The notes beneath the pieces were generated by a model. The model was given only the letters and a program-made list of their open reading frames with translations, had not been told where the DNA came from and made no database searches. 64,000 nt of DNA from an uncultured Pelagibacteraceae bacterium (lineage in GTDB: Bacteria; Pseudomonadota; Alphaproteobacteria; Pelagibacterales; Pelagibacteraceae), in the NCBI GenBank assembly GCA_902605865.1, contig CACLEJ010000005.1, positions 1 through 64,000 on the forward strand. Reading direction: 5' to 3'. Shown in pieces: positions 1 to 9,777 of this stretch (positions within the stretch are counted from its first letter, which is position 1; each line of letters starts with the position of its first letter). A program made the position numbers and the translations under genes.

Positions 1-92
1 AAATCAATAAATTGTTTTGCTTGATGTTTTTTTTTATCTGGCCAAAGTCTTGTTCCTGCGCCACCACAAAGTATTACAGGTCTAATTTTCAT
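1..92 (-). CDS. Mannose-1-phosphate guanylyltransferase-like nucleotidyltransferase, N-terminal fragment running off the window edge
   Basis: Reverse strand from ATG at 92..90 reads [30 protein letters not shown], the sugar-nucleotidyltransferase GGxGTRLWP...KQF signature. Too short for the supplied ORF track. Start codon overlaps the ilvD stop. Confidence 0.75.
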   Translation of the reverse strand, partial: MKIRPVILCGGAGTRLWPDKKKHQAKQFID

Positions 93-1810
93 TAAATATC
101 AGCGTACGTTCTAACCTCGTTTTTACCACCTGGATGCGTTGGTGCACCTTTATATGCTGGTCCAACTGTTTGTGCATATTTCCATAAAGTACCATTACCA
201 AAATTCATCTTTCTTGGTTTCCATTTTTTTCGTCTTGCACTTAATTCCTTCTTTGTAAGCCTTACGTTAATTGTGCCCTTTTTAGCATCTATATCGATGA
301 TATCTCCATTCCTTAAAAGGGCTATAGGACCGCCTACAGAGGCCTCAGGGCCCACATGACCGATACAAAAGCCTCTGGTAGCCCCAGAGAACCTACCGTC
401 TGTTATAAGGGCTACTTTCTCCCCTTTTCCTTGACCGTAGATTGCTGCAGTTGTTTGAAGCATTTCTCTCATTCCAGGACCTCCTATTGGTCCCTCATAT
501 CTTATTATAATGATATCTCCATCTTTATACTTTCTACTAATCACTGCTTTATAAGCAGCTTCTTCAGTATCAAAACATCTTGCTCTTCCTGTAAATTTTA
601 ATTTTTTCAAACCTGCTATTTTTACAATTCCACCTTCTGGAGCTAAATTTCCTTTTAATCCAACTACTCCTCCAGTTGGAGAAATTGGATTTTTATAAGA
701 TCTCATTACTTTTTGATTAGTTCTAAATTTAACATTTTTTAAATTTTCTCTCATGGTTTTTCCTGTAACTGTCATACAGTCTCCATGAATGTAACCACCA
801 TCCATAAGAGTTTTTAATAACATAGGAACTCCTCCAGCTTCCCACATATCTTTTGCAACATATTTTCCACCAGGTTTTAAATCAGCAAGATAAGGAGTTT
901 TCTTAAATATTTTTGCAACATCCATTAAATCAAATTTAATTCCTATTTCATTTGCGATAGCTGGTAAGTGCAATCCTGCATTTGTTGATCCACCAGTTGC
1001 TGCAACAATTGTTGCTGCGTTTTCTAAAGATTTTCTAGTTACTATATCTCTTGGTCTAATATTTTTTGCTAATAAATTCATTACAGCTTTTCCACTATCA
1101 ACTGCATATTTATTTCTTTCAGCATAAGGGGCAGGTGTGCCAGCAGAAAAAGGTAATGCTAAACCAATTGCCTCTGAAACACATGCCATTGTATTAGCTG
1201 TAAATTGACCACCGCATGCACCAGCACTAGGACATGCTTTTAATTCTAATTTCCTTAATGCATGAGCTGTCATTTTTTTTGATGTATATTTTCCAACACC
1301 TTCAAATACATCAACTACTGTTACATCTTTACCTTCAAATCTACCTGGTAAAATAGAACCGCCATAAATAAAAACACTTGGAACATTTAATCTAACCATA
1401 GCCATCATTAAACCTGGTAATGATTTATCACATCCAGCTAATCCAACTAATGCATCATAACAATGACCTCTAACAGTTAGTTCTGTTGAGTCTGCAATCA
1501 CATCTCTTGATATTAAAGATGATTTCATTCCCTCATGACCCATTGCAATTCCATCTGTTACTGTAATAGTACAAAATTCTCTTGGTGTTCCACCGGTTGC
1601 TTGAACACCTTTTTTGACCGATTGTGCTTGTTTCATTAAATTAATGTTACATGGAGCAGCTTCATTCCATGTTGAGACAACTCCAACAAATGGCTTAGCA
1701 ACATCCTTTTCTGTTAAATCCATTGCATAATAAAACGATCTTTGAGGAGCTTTATCAGCACCTATTGTTGTATGTCTACTTGGTAATTTTTTCTTATTAA
1801 ATTTTTTCAT
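92..1810 (-). CDS. ilvD: Dihydroxy-acid dehydratase
   Basis: 572 aa with IlvD/Edd motifs ([43 protein letters not shown]). Confidence 0.97.
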   Translation of the reverse strand: MKKFNKKKLPSRHTTIGADKAPQRSFYYAMDLTEKDVAKPFVGVVSTWNEAAPCNINLMKQAQSVKKGVQATGGTPREFCTITVTDGIAMGHEGMKSSLISRDVIADSTELTVRGHCYDALVGLAGCDKSLPGLMMAMVRLNVPSVFIYGGSILPGRFEGKDVTVVDVFEGVGKYTSKKMTAHALRKLELKACPSAGACGGQFTANTMACVSEAIGLALPFSAGTPAPYAERNKYAVDSGKAVMNLLAKNIRPRDIVTRKSLENAATIVAATGGSTNAGLHLPAIANEIGIKFDLMDVAKIFKKTPYLADLKPGGKYVAKDMWEAGGVPMLLKTLMDGGYIHGDCMTVTGKTMRENLKNVKFRTNQKVMRSYKNPISPTGGVVGLKGNLAPEGGIVKIAGLKKLKFTGRARCFDTEEAAYKAVISRKYKDGDIIIIRYEGPIGGPGMREMLQTTAAIYGQGKGEKVALITDGRFSGATRGFCIGHVGPEASVGGPIALLRNGDIIDIDAKKGTINVRLTKKELSARRKKWKPRKMNFGNGTLWKYAQTVGPAYKGAPTHPGGKNEVRTYADI

Positions 1811-4437
1811 TATAAACCTTTTAGAGTTAATTCTATTTTTTTAACATCTTTTTCTAGATTAGCAAAGTTGCTTTTCTCCTGCTCTACTATATTTTGTGGT
1901 GCACGATCCACAAAGGATTTATTTGATAACCTAACATCAATTTTTTTCATCTCTTCACTAATTTTTGTAATTTTCTTCTCTAGTGTTGATTTGATCATAT
2001 TTAAATCAACATCTTCATCAAAATATAATTTAAATAGCTCACCATTGATGACGATGCTTGCTGATGATTTTTTTAAATCATTTTCATGAAAGTTTTTAAT
2101 TCTTCCATTTTTTTTTAGTATATTTTCGTTAGCTGATAAAAAGTTTTTATATTCTTTATTTGTGTTTTCTGTTGAAATTTCAATAAATGATCCAGGGCTA
2201 ATGTTTAATTCATTTTTAAATGATCTAATAGATGTAATAAAATTAATGATGTTATTAATTTCATCATAAGATTTTTTTTCGTGATAATCATCTTCTAGCC
2301 AATTAGCATGCATTAAGAATTCATCGCCATTTTTATCTAATTTGTTATTCAACCAAATCTCCTCTGTAACAAATGGAATAAATGGATGAAGTATTATTAA
2401 AATTTCTCTAAATATATAAGATGAAGTTTGTCTTAATTCTTTAATCTCTTCCTCATTATTAGAATTAAATACAGTTTTAGATAGCTCTAAATACCAGTCG
2501 CAAAATGAATGCCATACAAACTGATAAATATTCTTTGCTGCTTCATCAAATCTATAATTTTTTAAACTGTTTTCTGTCTCGTTTTTAACTTTTACAAGCT
2601 CAGATAGTATCCACTTATTGATTATTAATTTAAGATTTTCAGGTTTTTTAATATCACTAAAATCACACTCATTTTGCCTTAAAAAATTATTGGCATTCCA
2701 AATTTTATTTAAGAAATTTCTATAACCTTTGACCCTATCTTCTGATAATTTTACATCGCGACCAGGTGATGCCATTGATAAAAGAGTAAATCTTAAAGCA
2801 TCAGCACTATATTTTTCAATAAGTTCTAAAGGATCGATTACATTACCTTTTGATTTAGACATTTTTTGACCTTTTTCATCTCTAACTAAAGCGTGAACGT
2901 ATATATTTTTAAAAGGTTCTTCTTTTAAAAATTCTGTACCCATCATAATCATTCTAGCAACCCAAAAAAATATGATATCAAAACCGGTAACGAGAACACT
3001 TGTTGGATAAAATTTTTCAACTTCTGATGTTTTTTCAGGCCAACCTAAAGTCGCAAATGGCCAAAGACCTGATGAAAACCAAGTGTCTAGAACATCCTCA
3101 TCTCTTTTTAATTCAACATCTTTTGAATAGAATTCTTTTGCCTGTTTTTTGCACTCATCCTCACTTTCAGCTACAAATATTTTTCCATCAGGACCGTACC
3201 ATGCTGGAATTTGATGTCCCCACCATAATTGACGAGAAATACACCAAGGTTCAATATTATCCATCCATTGAAAATAAGTTTTAGACCAATTTTCTGGAAA
3301 AAATTTAGTCTTACCATTATTTACTACCTCTTTTGCTTTAATGGCTAAAGTTTTAGCATCAACAAACCATTGTTCTGTTAAATAAGGTTCAATAATAGAA
3401 TTAGATCTGTCACCATAAGGAACTTTGTTTACTAGTTTTTCTATTTTTTCTAAAAATTTTCCTTCTTCAAGATGTTTTAAGATTAACTTTCTTGCAGCAA
3501 ATCTATCTAAACCTTTATATAGGTCAGGTGCGTTGTCATTTATTTTTCCATCGGGGGTAAATATATTAATTACTTCTAACTTGTTTCTTATACCTACATC
3601 ATAGTCATTAAAATCATGAGCTGGAGTAATTTTTACTGCTCCAGTTCCTTGTTCAGGATCAGCATAATCATCTGTAATTATTTTTATTTTTCTCTTTGCT
3701 AAAGGAATACTTACAAACTTACCTACTAAATCTTTAAATCTATCATCTTTAGGGTTTACTGCTATTGCAGTATCTCCCAACATAGTTTCCGGTCTAGTTG
3801 TTGCAATTGTTATAAATTTATCAGAATTTTCTATAGGATAATTTATATAATAAAGTTGAGAATTTACTTCACGTTGATCAACTTCTAGATCAGATATTGC
3901 TGTTTTTAAAACAACATCCCAATTGACAAGTTTTTTTGCTTTGTAGATTAATTTTTTATTATAAAGATCAACAAATACTTTTATCACTGACTTAGACAAA
4001 TTCTCATCCATTGTGAACGCATTACGTGACCAATCACAAGAGCATCCAAGTTTTTTAAGTTGATTTATTATTATATCTCCATATTCATTTTTCCATTCCC
4101 ATACTTTTTCTACAAATTTGTCTCTACCTAAGTCGTTTTTTTTAAAACCATCTTTTGCAATTTTTTTTTCTACTAATGCTTGGGTTGCAATACCAGCATG
4201 ATCAGTTCCAGGCTGCCATAAAGTTTCATAATTATTCATTCTATGAAATCTGGTTAAGACATCTTGGATTGAGTTATTTAATGCATGCCCCATATGAAGG
4301 CTGCCAGTTACATTTGGTGGAGGAATAACAATTGAGAATTTTTTTGAATTTTCTTTGGGTTTGAATAATTCATTTTTTTCCCAATAATCATAGATTTTAT
4401 TCTCAACAATTTTATGCTCATATTTATCAAAACTCAT
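1810..4437 (-). CDS. valS: Valyl-tRNA synthetase
   Basis: 875 aa class I synthetase; [16 protein letters not shown] (HIGH) and [12 protein letters not shown] (KMSKS) motifs. Confidence 0.97.
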   Translation of the reverse strand: MSFDKYEHKIVENKIYDYWEKNELFKPKENSKKFSIVIPPPNVTGSLHMGHALNNSIQDVLTRFHRMNNYETLWQPGTDHAGIATQALVEKKIAKDGFKKNDLGRDKFVEKVWEWKNEYGDIIINQLKKLGCSCDWSRNAFTMDENLSKSVIKVFVDLYNKKLIYKAKKLVNWDVVLKTAISDLEVDQREVNSQLYYINYPIENSDKFITIATTRPETMLGDTAIAVNPKDDRFKDLVGKFVSIPLAKRKIKIITDDYADPEQGTGAVKITPAHDFNDYDVGIRNKLEVINIFTPDGKINDNAPDLYKGLDRFAARKLILKHLEEGKFLEKIEKLVNKVPYGDRSNSIIEPYLTEQWFVDAKTLAIKAKEVVNNGKTKFFPENWSKTYFQWMDNIEPWCISRQLWWGHQIPAWYGPDGKIFVAESEDECKKQAKEFYSKDVELKRDEDVLDTWFSSGLWPFATLGWPEKTSEVEKFYPTSVLVTGFDIIFFWVARMIMMGTEFLKEEPFKNIYVHALVRDEKGQKMSKSKGNVIDPLELIEKYSADALRFTLLSMASPGRDVKLSEDRVKGYRNFLNKIWNANNFLRQNECDFSDIKKPENLKLIINKWILSELVKVKNETENSLKNYRFDEAAKNIYQFVWHSFCDWYLELSKTVFNSNNEEEIKELRQTSSYIFREILIILHPFIPFVTEEIWLNNKLDKNGDEFLMHANWLEDDYHEKKSYDEINNIINFITSIRSFKNELNISPGSFIEISTENTNKEYKNFLSANENILKKNGRIKNFHENDLKKSSASIVINGELFKLYFDEDVDLNMIKSTLEKKITKISEEMKKIDVRLSNKSFVDRAPQNIVEQEKSNFANLEKDVKKIELTLKGL

Positions 4438-4556
4438 TGATTTGTTTTATAAATTAATCAAATTAATAAACAATAATGAAAATCATTGCTAAATTTATAG
4501 ACTAATGATCAAAAAGGATTATACAAATGTCGATTACCAAATATTTTATATTTGAT

Positions 4557-4630
4557 GGCAACGTGGCGGAATGGTTACGCAGAGGATTGCAAATCCTTGT
4601 ATCCCGGTTCGATTCCGGGCGTTGCCTCCA
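4557..4630 (+). tRNA. tRNA-Cys (anticodon GCA)
   Basis: GGCAACG...CGTTGCC acceptor stem, anticodon loop TTGCAAA, GGTTCGATTCC T-arm, encoded CCA. Confidence 0.95.
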
Positions 4631-4679
4631 AAATAAGTATTGAGATAAATTTTAAAAAAAGTAAGTTGTGAGAAAATAT

Positions 4680-4755
4680 TCCTCGGTAGCTCAGTTGGTA
4701 GAGCAGTTGACTGTTAATCAATTGGTCGCAGGTTCGAGTCCTGCCCGAGGAGCCA
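4680..4755 (+). tRNA. tRNA-Asn (anticodon GTT)
   Basis: TCCTCGG...CCGAGGA acceptor stem, anticodon loop CTGTTAA, GGTTCGAGTCC T-arm, encoded CCA. Confidence 0.95.
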
Positions 4756-4761
4756 AATCAA

Positions 4762-5133
4762 CTAAACAACTTTAGAAGTATTTATTTGTGCTATTTGTAA
4801 ATTTTTTCCAAGTTTAATTTTTTGATCCTGAGTTAACTCTGAATAAACTTTTACTAAGAAGTTATAGTTTACATTCATATGTCCCTCTTTTGATTTATCA
4901 AGATTTACTAAATATTCTGAAAAATCTTCAAAAAAATAATTAATTGGAACTTTTAAATAATTTGAAAGTTGTAACAATCTAATAGAGCTTACACCGTTAG
5001 TTCCTTTTTCATACTTTTGAATTTGTTGAAATGTTACGTTTATAGCTTTTGCTACTTTAGTTTGAGTTAAACCTAGTGCTAATCTTCTTAGTTTTAGCTT
5101 ATTGCCCAGATGTTTGTTAAAATTTTCTTCCAT
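4762..5133 (-). CDS. XRE-family helix-turn-helix transcriptional regulator
   Basis: 123 aa; N-terminal HTH (LGNKLKLRRLALGLTQTKVAKAINVTFQQIQKYEKGTNGVS). Confidence 0.88.
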   Translation of the reverse strand: MEENFNKHLGNKLKLRRLALGLTQTKVAKAINVTFQQIQKYEKGTNGVSSIRLLQLSNYLKVPINYFFEDFSEYLVNLDKSKEGHMNVNYNFLVKVYSELTQDQKIKLGKNLQIAQINTSKVV

Positions 5134-5278
5134 TCAAGACCCCTCTTTAAATAAAATAATAATAAGAGTTAATCTAAATAGAAAACTTTATGCAAGTAAA
5201 ATAATTTTTAAAAAAAATGGTTTTTTTAACTTATTCCAAAGCTGTCAAGTAACTTTTTATGAAGTCTTTAGAATTATT

Positions 5279-6013
5279 TTAAAGAATTTGGCTTAAAAAA
5301 AGCTTAGTTCTGTCACTCTTTGGATTAGCAAAGAATTCTTTAGTGTCTGCCTTCTCAATTATCATTCCCTCGTCCATAAAAATGACTTCATCAGCAACTT
5401 CTTTAGCAAATCCCATCTCATGCGTCACAACAATCATCGTCATCCCGCCTTTTGCAAGACTTACCATTGCATCTAGTACTTCTTTAATCATTTCTGGATC
5501 TAAGGCTGATGTTGGTTCATCAAATAACATAATCTTTGGCTGCATACATAATGCTCTGGCGATTGCGCATCGTTGTTGTTGTCCACCTGAAAGTTGTCCA
5601 GGAAATTTGTTTGCTTGATCATCTATTTGAACTTTTTTTAGTTGATCTAAGGCCAGTTCTTGAGCTTCTTTTTTTGGCATTTTTTTTACCCAAATAGGTG
5701 CAAGTGTGCAATTATCTAATATTGAAAGATGTGGAAATAAATTAAATTGTTGAAAAACCATTCCAACTTCAGCTCTAATTTTTTCAATATCTTTTGTTTT
5801 TTCTGATAGTTCATTTCCATCAACAATTATATCTCCTTCTTGATGCTCTTCTAATCTGTTGATACATCTTATAAGTGTTGATTTGCCTGAGCCAGACGGG
5901 CCACATACTACAATTTTCTTATTTGCTTCAACCTCAAGATTTATATTTTTTAAAACTTGAAAATCACCAAACCATTTATTCATATTTTGAATTTTTATAA
6001 TTGGATCAGACAT
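5279..6013 (-). CDS. aapP: General L-amino-acid ABC transporter ATP-binding protein (AapP/GlnQ type)
   Basis: 244 aa; Walker [10 protein letters not shown], signature LSGGQQQR, Walker [15 protein letters not shown]; follows the aap permeases. Confidence 0.92.
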   Translation of the reverse strand: MSDPIIKIQNMNKWFGDFQVLKNINLEVEANKKIVVCGPSGSGKSTLIRCINRLEEHQEGDIIVDGNELSEKTKDIEKIRAEVGMVFQQFNLFPHLSILDNCTLAPIWVKKMPKKEAQELALDQLKKVQIDDQANKFPGQLSGGQQQRCAIARALCMQPKIMLFDEPTSALDPEMIKEVLDAMVSLAKGGMTMIVVTHEMGFAKEVADEVIFMDEGMIIEKADTKEFFANPKSDRTKLFLSQIL

Positions 6014-6016
6014 TTT

Positions 6017-7288
6017 TTATCTCTCGGTTTTGTATTTCGCCTCTAGGTTATAACTATATTTACTCATTGCATAGCATATAATCCAGAATATTATTGATGC
6101 AAAAATATATCCTTCCATAGCAAAGCCAAGCCATTTTGGATTTGTTTTTGCTAATGCAAGCATCCCTGCTAATTCAGCTAAACCAACTACAAAGATTAAA
6201 GGTGTATCTTTTACTAAGGCTAAAAATGTATTTGCTATTCCAGGTATAACTAATTTTAGAGCTTGAGGTAAAATTACAAAAATATGCATTTTCCAATAAC
6301 CCATTCCTAAGGACTTTGCTGCATCGTATTGACCTCTAGGTAGTGATTGTAAACCTCCTCTAATAACTTCAGCACAGTAAGCGGCCTCAAATAACGTTAT
6401 CGCAATAATTACTCTTACCAATTTATCCATAAAAAAATCTTCAGGCAGAAACATTGGAAACATTACAGATGACATAAATAATACTGTAATCAATGGAACA
6501 CCTCTCCAAAATTCAATATAACAAATTGATATATATTTTATTGCTGGAAGATTAGATCTTCTCCCCAATGCAAATATCATGCCTAATGGGAAACAGAAAA
6601 TTAGACAGAAAAAAGAAACTATAAAAGTAAGCGACAAACCTCCCCATGCACCAGTCTCTACCCATTGTAAACCAAACGATCCACCAGATATTAAATAGTA
6701 GATAACTAAATATGCAATAACTGGATAGATAATAACATAATATAATGCCAAATATTTTTTTAAATTATCCTTCATGAAATACCCAACAAATCCAAGTGCT
6801 ATAACTAATATAAATGCAGTGTTTATTCTCCAATGAAATTCATTAGGATACATTCCATACATAAATCTTCTGAACCAAACTTTAATATATGTCCAGCAAG
6901 CACCTGTGCCTGTACAAGCATCTTTTGAGTCGCCTGAAATAGTGGCGTCTAAAATCATCCAACTTAAAGACTGGGGAAGAGCTTTAATAATTGAAAATAA
7001 TATTAATAGAGTTAATAAAGCATTAAAATTATTTGTATTTATATTTTTATTTAATAAATCTAATGTTTTGTTTCCTGAATAATCAATTCTCATCATATTT
7101 AATCCGATTAACCCTATGATTAATGGAAACAAAGTAGTTAAGGAGCCAGGTAGAAAAGATGTTAAATTTATTTTTAAAAAAGCATTTGATATGACATCAA
7201 TTAAGCTTACTAAAACTAAAAAAGATCCAATTATAGAATAGTTTTTAATGTTATCTCTGCTAGGTTTTAAAAATTTTATTGTTTGCAT
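6017..7288 (-). CDS. aapM: General L-amino-acid ABC transporter permease
   Basis: 423 aa multi-TM protein; EAAYCAEVIRGGLQSLPRGQYDAAKSLG motif of His/Glu/Gln/Arg/Opine permeases; second permease of the cluster. Confidence 0.9.
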   Translation of the reverse strand: MQTIKFLKPSRDNIKNYSIIGSFLVLVSLIDVISNAFLKINLTSFLPGSLTTLFPLIIGLIGLNMMRIDYSGNKTLDLLNKNINTNNFNALLTLLILFSIIKALPQSLSWMILDATISGDSKDACTGTGACWTYIKVWFRRFMYGMYPNEFHWRINTAFILVIALGFVGYFMKDNLKKYLALYYVIIYPVIAYLVIYYLISGGSFGLQWVETGAWGGLSLTFIVSFFCLIFCFPLGMIFALGRRSNLPAIKYISICYIEFWRGVPLITVLFMSSVMFPMFLPEDFFMDKLVRVIIAITLFEAAYCAEVIRGGLQSLPRGQYDAAKSLGMGYWKMHIFVILPQALKLVIPGIANTFLALVKDTPLIFVVGLAELAGMLALAKTNPKWLGFAMEGYIFASIIFWIICYAMSKYSYNLEAKYKTER

Positions 7289-8439
7289 TACTTTTCTTTA
7301 ATTTCGATTTTTTTGTTATACCAATTCATTATTGCTGCAATAGTTAAACTAATAGTTAGATAGGTTAGCATTGTTATTGAAACAATTTCTATTGCCTTAC
7401 CTGTTTGCATTAAAGCAGTCCCTGCAAATACAAGTACTAAATCTGGATATGCAATAGCAGCTGCCAAAGATGAATTCTTAGTTAAATTTAAATATTGGTT
7501 TGTTGTGGGTGGTATAATAATTCTTAATGCTTGAGGCATAATAACTAATTTTAAAACTTGATTTGGCGTCAAACCAACCGATGCTGCGGCTTCTTTTTGG
7601 CCTTTACTTACGCCTTCAATTCCGGCTCTGACACATTCTGCTACAAAAGTAGAAGTATATAAAGATAATGCTAGAACTAATGCTATTAATTCAGGTGGTA
7701 AACTTATTCCACCTTCGTATATATAAGAAATTTTTGATAATTTTTTAAGCTCTGGTAATTCAAATCCCAAAGATACTCCACCAAATAAAAATGACAAAAG
7801 AGGCAATACAATTAATAATGCAACCGAATAAAGAAAAACAGGAATTTGTTTACCTTGTGTGTCTCTTAATTTACTTGCGTAATTCCTTAATACGATAATT
7901 GATATTATTGCTGCAAGACCACAATATAGAAATATATTCAAATTTTCCCATATCATTGCTGGTATATAATATCCTTTTACAGTCATATAAGTTACCCCAA
8001 ACCACGCATTAGCTTTCTCTGGCATTGGTAACGCTCTAAGAGCTGCGTAATACCAAAAGAAGATTTGTAGCAGTAATGGAATATTTCTAAAAAACTCAAC
8101 GTACCACGCGGCTGAGTTTTTTATGAGATAATTTGATGATAATCTTGCTACACCAATAATAACACCTAGTATTGTACAAATAATTATACTTATAAAAGAA
8201 ACTAACAAAGTATTTAAAAGCCCAACTAGAAAAGCACGGGCATAAGAGTCTGATCCACTATATTCAATTAAAGAAAATTGAACATCAAATGAAGACTCTT
8301 GTGATAAAAAATCAAAACCAAAATCAATACCTCTATTATCCATATTGGTCTGAGCATTCAGGGTTAAAAACCCAAAAATAAGAACAACAAATAGTATTGC
8401 TAAAATCTGAGGTATAAATTTTTTTATAATGTTGTTCAT
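7288..8439 (-). CDS. aapQ: General L-amino-acid ABC transporter permease
   Basis: 383 aa multi-TM protein; STFVAECVRAGIEGVSKGQKEAAASVGLTPNQ permease motif; first permease after aapJ. Confidence 0.9.
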   Translation of the reverse strand: MNNIIKKFIPQILAILFVVLIFGFLTLNAQTNMDNRGIDFGFDFLSQESSFDVQFSLIEYSGSDSYARAFLVGLLNTLLVSFISIIICTILGVIIGVARLSSNYLIKNSAAWYVEFFRNIPLLLQIFFWYYAALRALPMPEKANAWFGVTYMTVKGYYIPAMIWENLNIFLYCGLAAIISIIVLRNYASKLRDTQGKQIPVFLYSVALLIVLPLLSFLFGGVSLGFELPELKKLSKISYIYEGGISLPPELIALVLALSLYTSTFVAECVRAGIEGVSKGQKEAAASVGLTPNQVLKLVIMPQALRIIIPPTTNQYLNLTKNSSLAAAIAYPDLVLVFAGTALMQTGKAIEIVSITMLTYLTISLTIAAIMNWYNKKIEIKEK

Positions 8440-8452
8440 CGGAGTTTATAAT

Positions 8453-8485
8453 AAAAAAAAGGGCTAGAAATATCTAGCCCTTTTT
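8453..8485 (-). terminator. Intrinsic terminator/attenuating hairpin between aapJ and aapQ
   Basis: Minus strand AAAAAGGGCTAG-ATATTT-CTAGCCCTTTTTTTT: 7 bp GC-containing stem (8461-8467 / 8474-8480), extended by A/T pairs, followed by a T-tract. Confidence 0.85.
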
Positions 8486-8503
8486 AATTAATTTGATAAA
8501 AAA

Positions 8504-9544
8504 TTATCTTGCTGGTGGTACGTATAATATTCCACCTTTAGTCCATAATTCATTTGGACCTCTATCAGGTAGAATTCCAGTGTCAGCTATATTTCTTTTG
8601 TAGCTTTCACCGTAGTTACCAACTTGTTTGATAATTCTTAAATTCCACTCATTATCTAAACCAAAAGCTGCACCTAACTCACCTTCAGCACCAACTAATC
8701 TTTTAATTGCTGGATTGTTTGAAGTTTTCATCATGTCAGCATTTGAAGAGTCAACACCATATTCTTCTGCTTCGATCATAGTATTTAAAGACCATCTTAC
8801 TATATCTTCCCAAACAGAATCACCTTGACGTACAACTGGTCCAAGTGGCTCTTTTGAAATAGTTTCAGGTAATACTACGTGATCATCTGGAGCTGACAAT
8901 TTAGTTCTTTGTGCAGCAAGACCAGATTTATCTGTAGTGTATGTATCACATCTACCTGCATCATAAGCAGCTACGACTTCATCAGCTTTTTCAAATACTA
9001 CTGGCTCATATGAAATTCCTTTAGAATCAAAGAAGTCTCTCATGTTAAGCTCAGTTGTAGTTCCTAAGTTTGTACAAACTGAAGTTCCATTTTTGAATTC
9101 ACTTGTAGATGCAATTCCTGAACCTTTTCTTACCATGAAACCTTGTCCATCATAAAAGTTTACACCGACAAACGTTAAACCAATGTCAGCATCTCTTGAA
9201 AGTGTCCAAGTTGTGTTTCTTGATAAAATGTCAATTTCACCTGAAGTAAGTGCAGTAAATCTTTCTTTTGCACTTAACGGAGTAAACTTAACTTTAGTTG
9301 CATCTCCTAATGTAGCAGCCGCAACAGCTCTACATACATCAACATCTATTCCTGTCCAATTTCCAGACTCATCTGCATTTGAAAATCCAGGTAGACCCTG
9401 AGAAACACCACATCTTACGAATCCTCTTTTTTTAGTGTTCTCAAGAGTTTTTGATTTCTTAGCAGCCATTGTTTCTGTTGAAAATGCAAATAGCACTGCA
9501 AACATAGCAACTACAGAAGTCAATTGTTTTATTATTTTAAACAT
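8504..9544 (-). CDS. aapJ: General L-amino-acid ABC transporter substrate-binding protein
   Basis: 346 aa with signal peptide; RGFVRCGVSQGLPGFSNADESGNWTGIDVDVCRAVAAATLGD family motif. Confidence 0.93.
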   Translation of the reverse strand: MFKIIKQLTSVVAMFAVLFAFSTETMAAKKSKTLENTKKRGFVRCGVSQGLPGFSNADESGNWTGIDVDVCRAVAAATLGDATKVKFTPLSAKERFTALTSGEIDILSRNTTWTLSRDADIGLTFVGVNFYDGQGFMVRKGSGIASTSEFKNGTSVCTNLGTTTELNMRDFFDSKGISYEPVVFEKADEVVAAYDAGRCDTYTTDKSGLAAQRTKLSAPDDHVVLPETISKEPLGPVVRQGDSVWEDIVRWSLNTMIEAEEYGVDSSNADMMKTSNNPAIKRLVGAEGELGAAFGLDNEWNLRIIKQVGNYGESYKRNIADTGILPDRGPNELWTKGGILYVPPAR

Positions 9545-9566
9545 TATTTTCCTCTTTTTATTATTT

Positions 9567-9607
9567 ATTTGTTAACAAATTATTCAAAAAGTAATTTTTG
9601 AATAATT
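9567..9607. promoter_or_regulatory. Stacked inverted repeats in the aapJ upstream region
   Basis: 14-nt palindrome ATTTGTTAACAAAT (9567-9580) overlapping a perfect 13-bp inverted repeat AATTATTCAAAAA-GTAA-TTTTTGAATAATT (9578-9607), 23-63 nt upstream of the aapJ start. Confidence 0.55.
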
Positions 9608-9674
9608 GAGTAAAGCAGAAAGTTATACAACCATCAATGGTAAAATAACCTCATCAATATTGATCAATTAAAGA

Positions 9675-9751
9675 TGGCGCGCCCTGGAGGATTCGAACCT
9701 CCGACCCTCGGTTTAGAAAACCGATGCTCTATCCAGCTGAGCTAAGGGCGC
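9675..9751 (-). tRNA. tRNA-Arg (anticodon TCT)
   Basis: Reverse complement GCGCCCTTAGCTCAGCTGGATAGAGCATCGGTTTTCTAAACCGAGGGTCGGAGGTTCGAATCCTCCAGGGCGCGCCA folds as a full cloverleaf with CCA. Confidence 0.96.
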
Positions 9752-9777
9752 AGAAGGAAATACTTTATAATACTAAT

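Noticed and set aside
356-601. 81-aa plus-strand ORF opposite ilvD
   Set aside because: Lies wholly antisense to a clear IlvD reading frame and overlaps the GC-rich patch. Sequence has no recognisable domain; treated as a shadow ORF.
4557-4755. Possible genomic-island insertion at the tRNA-Cys/tRNA-Asn pair
   Set aside because: No integrase, no direct repeat of a tRNA 3' end, and flanking genes are ordinary core genes.
5208-5229. TTAAAAAAA/TTTTTTTAA hairpin between aapP and the XRE gene
   Set aside because: Pure A/T stem in very AT-rich intergenic DNA; too weak to call as a terminator.
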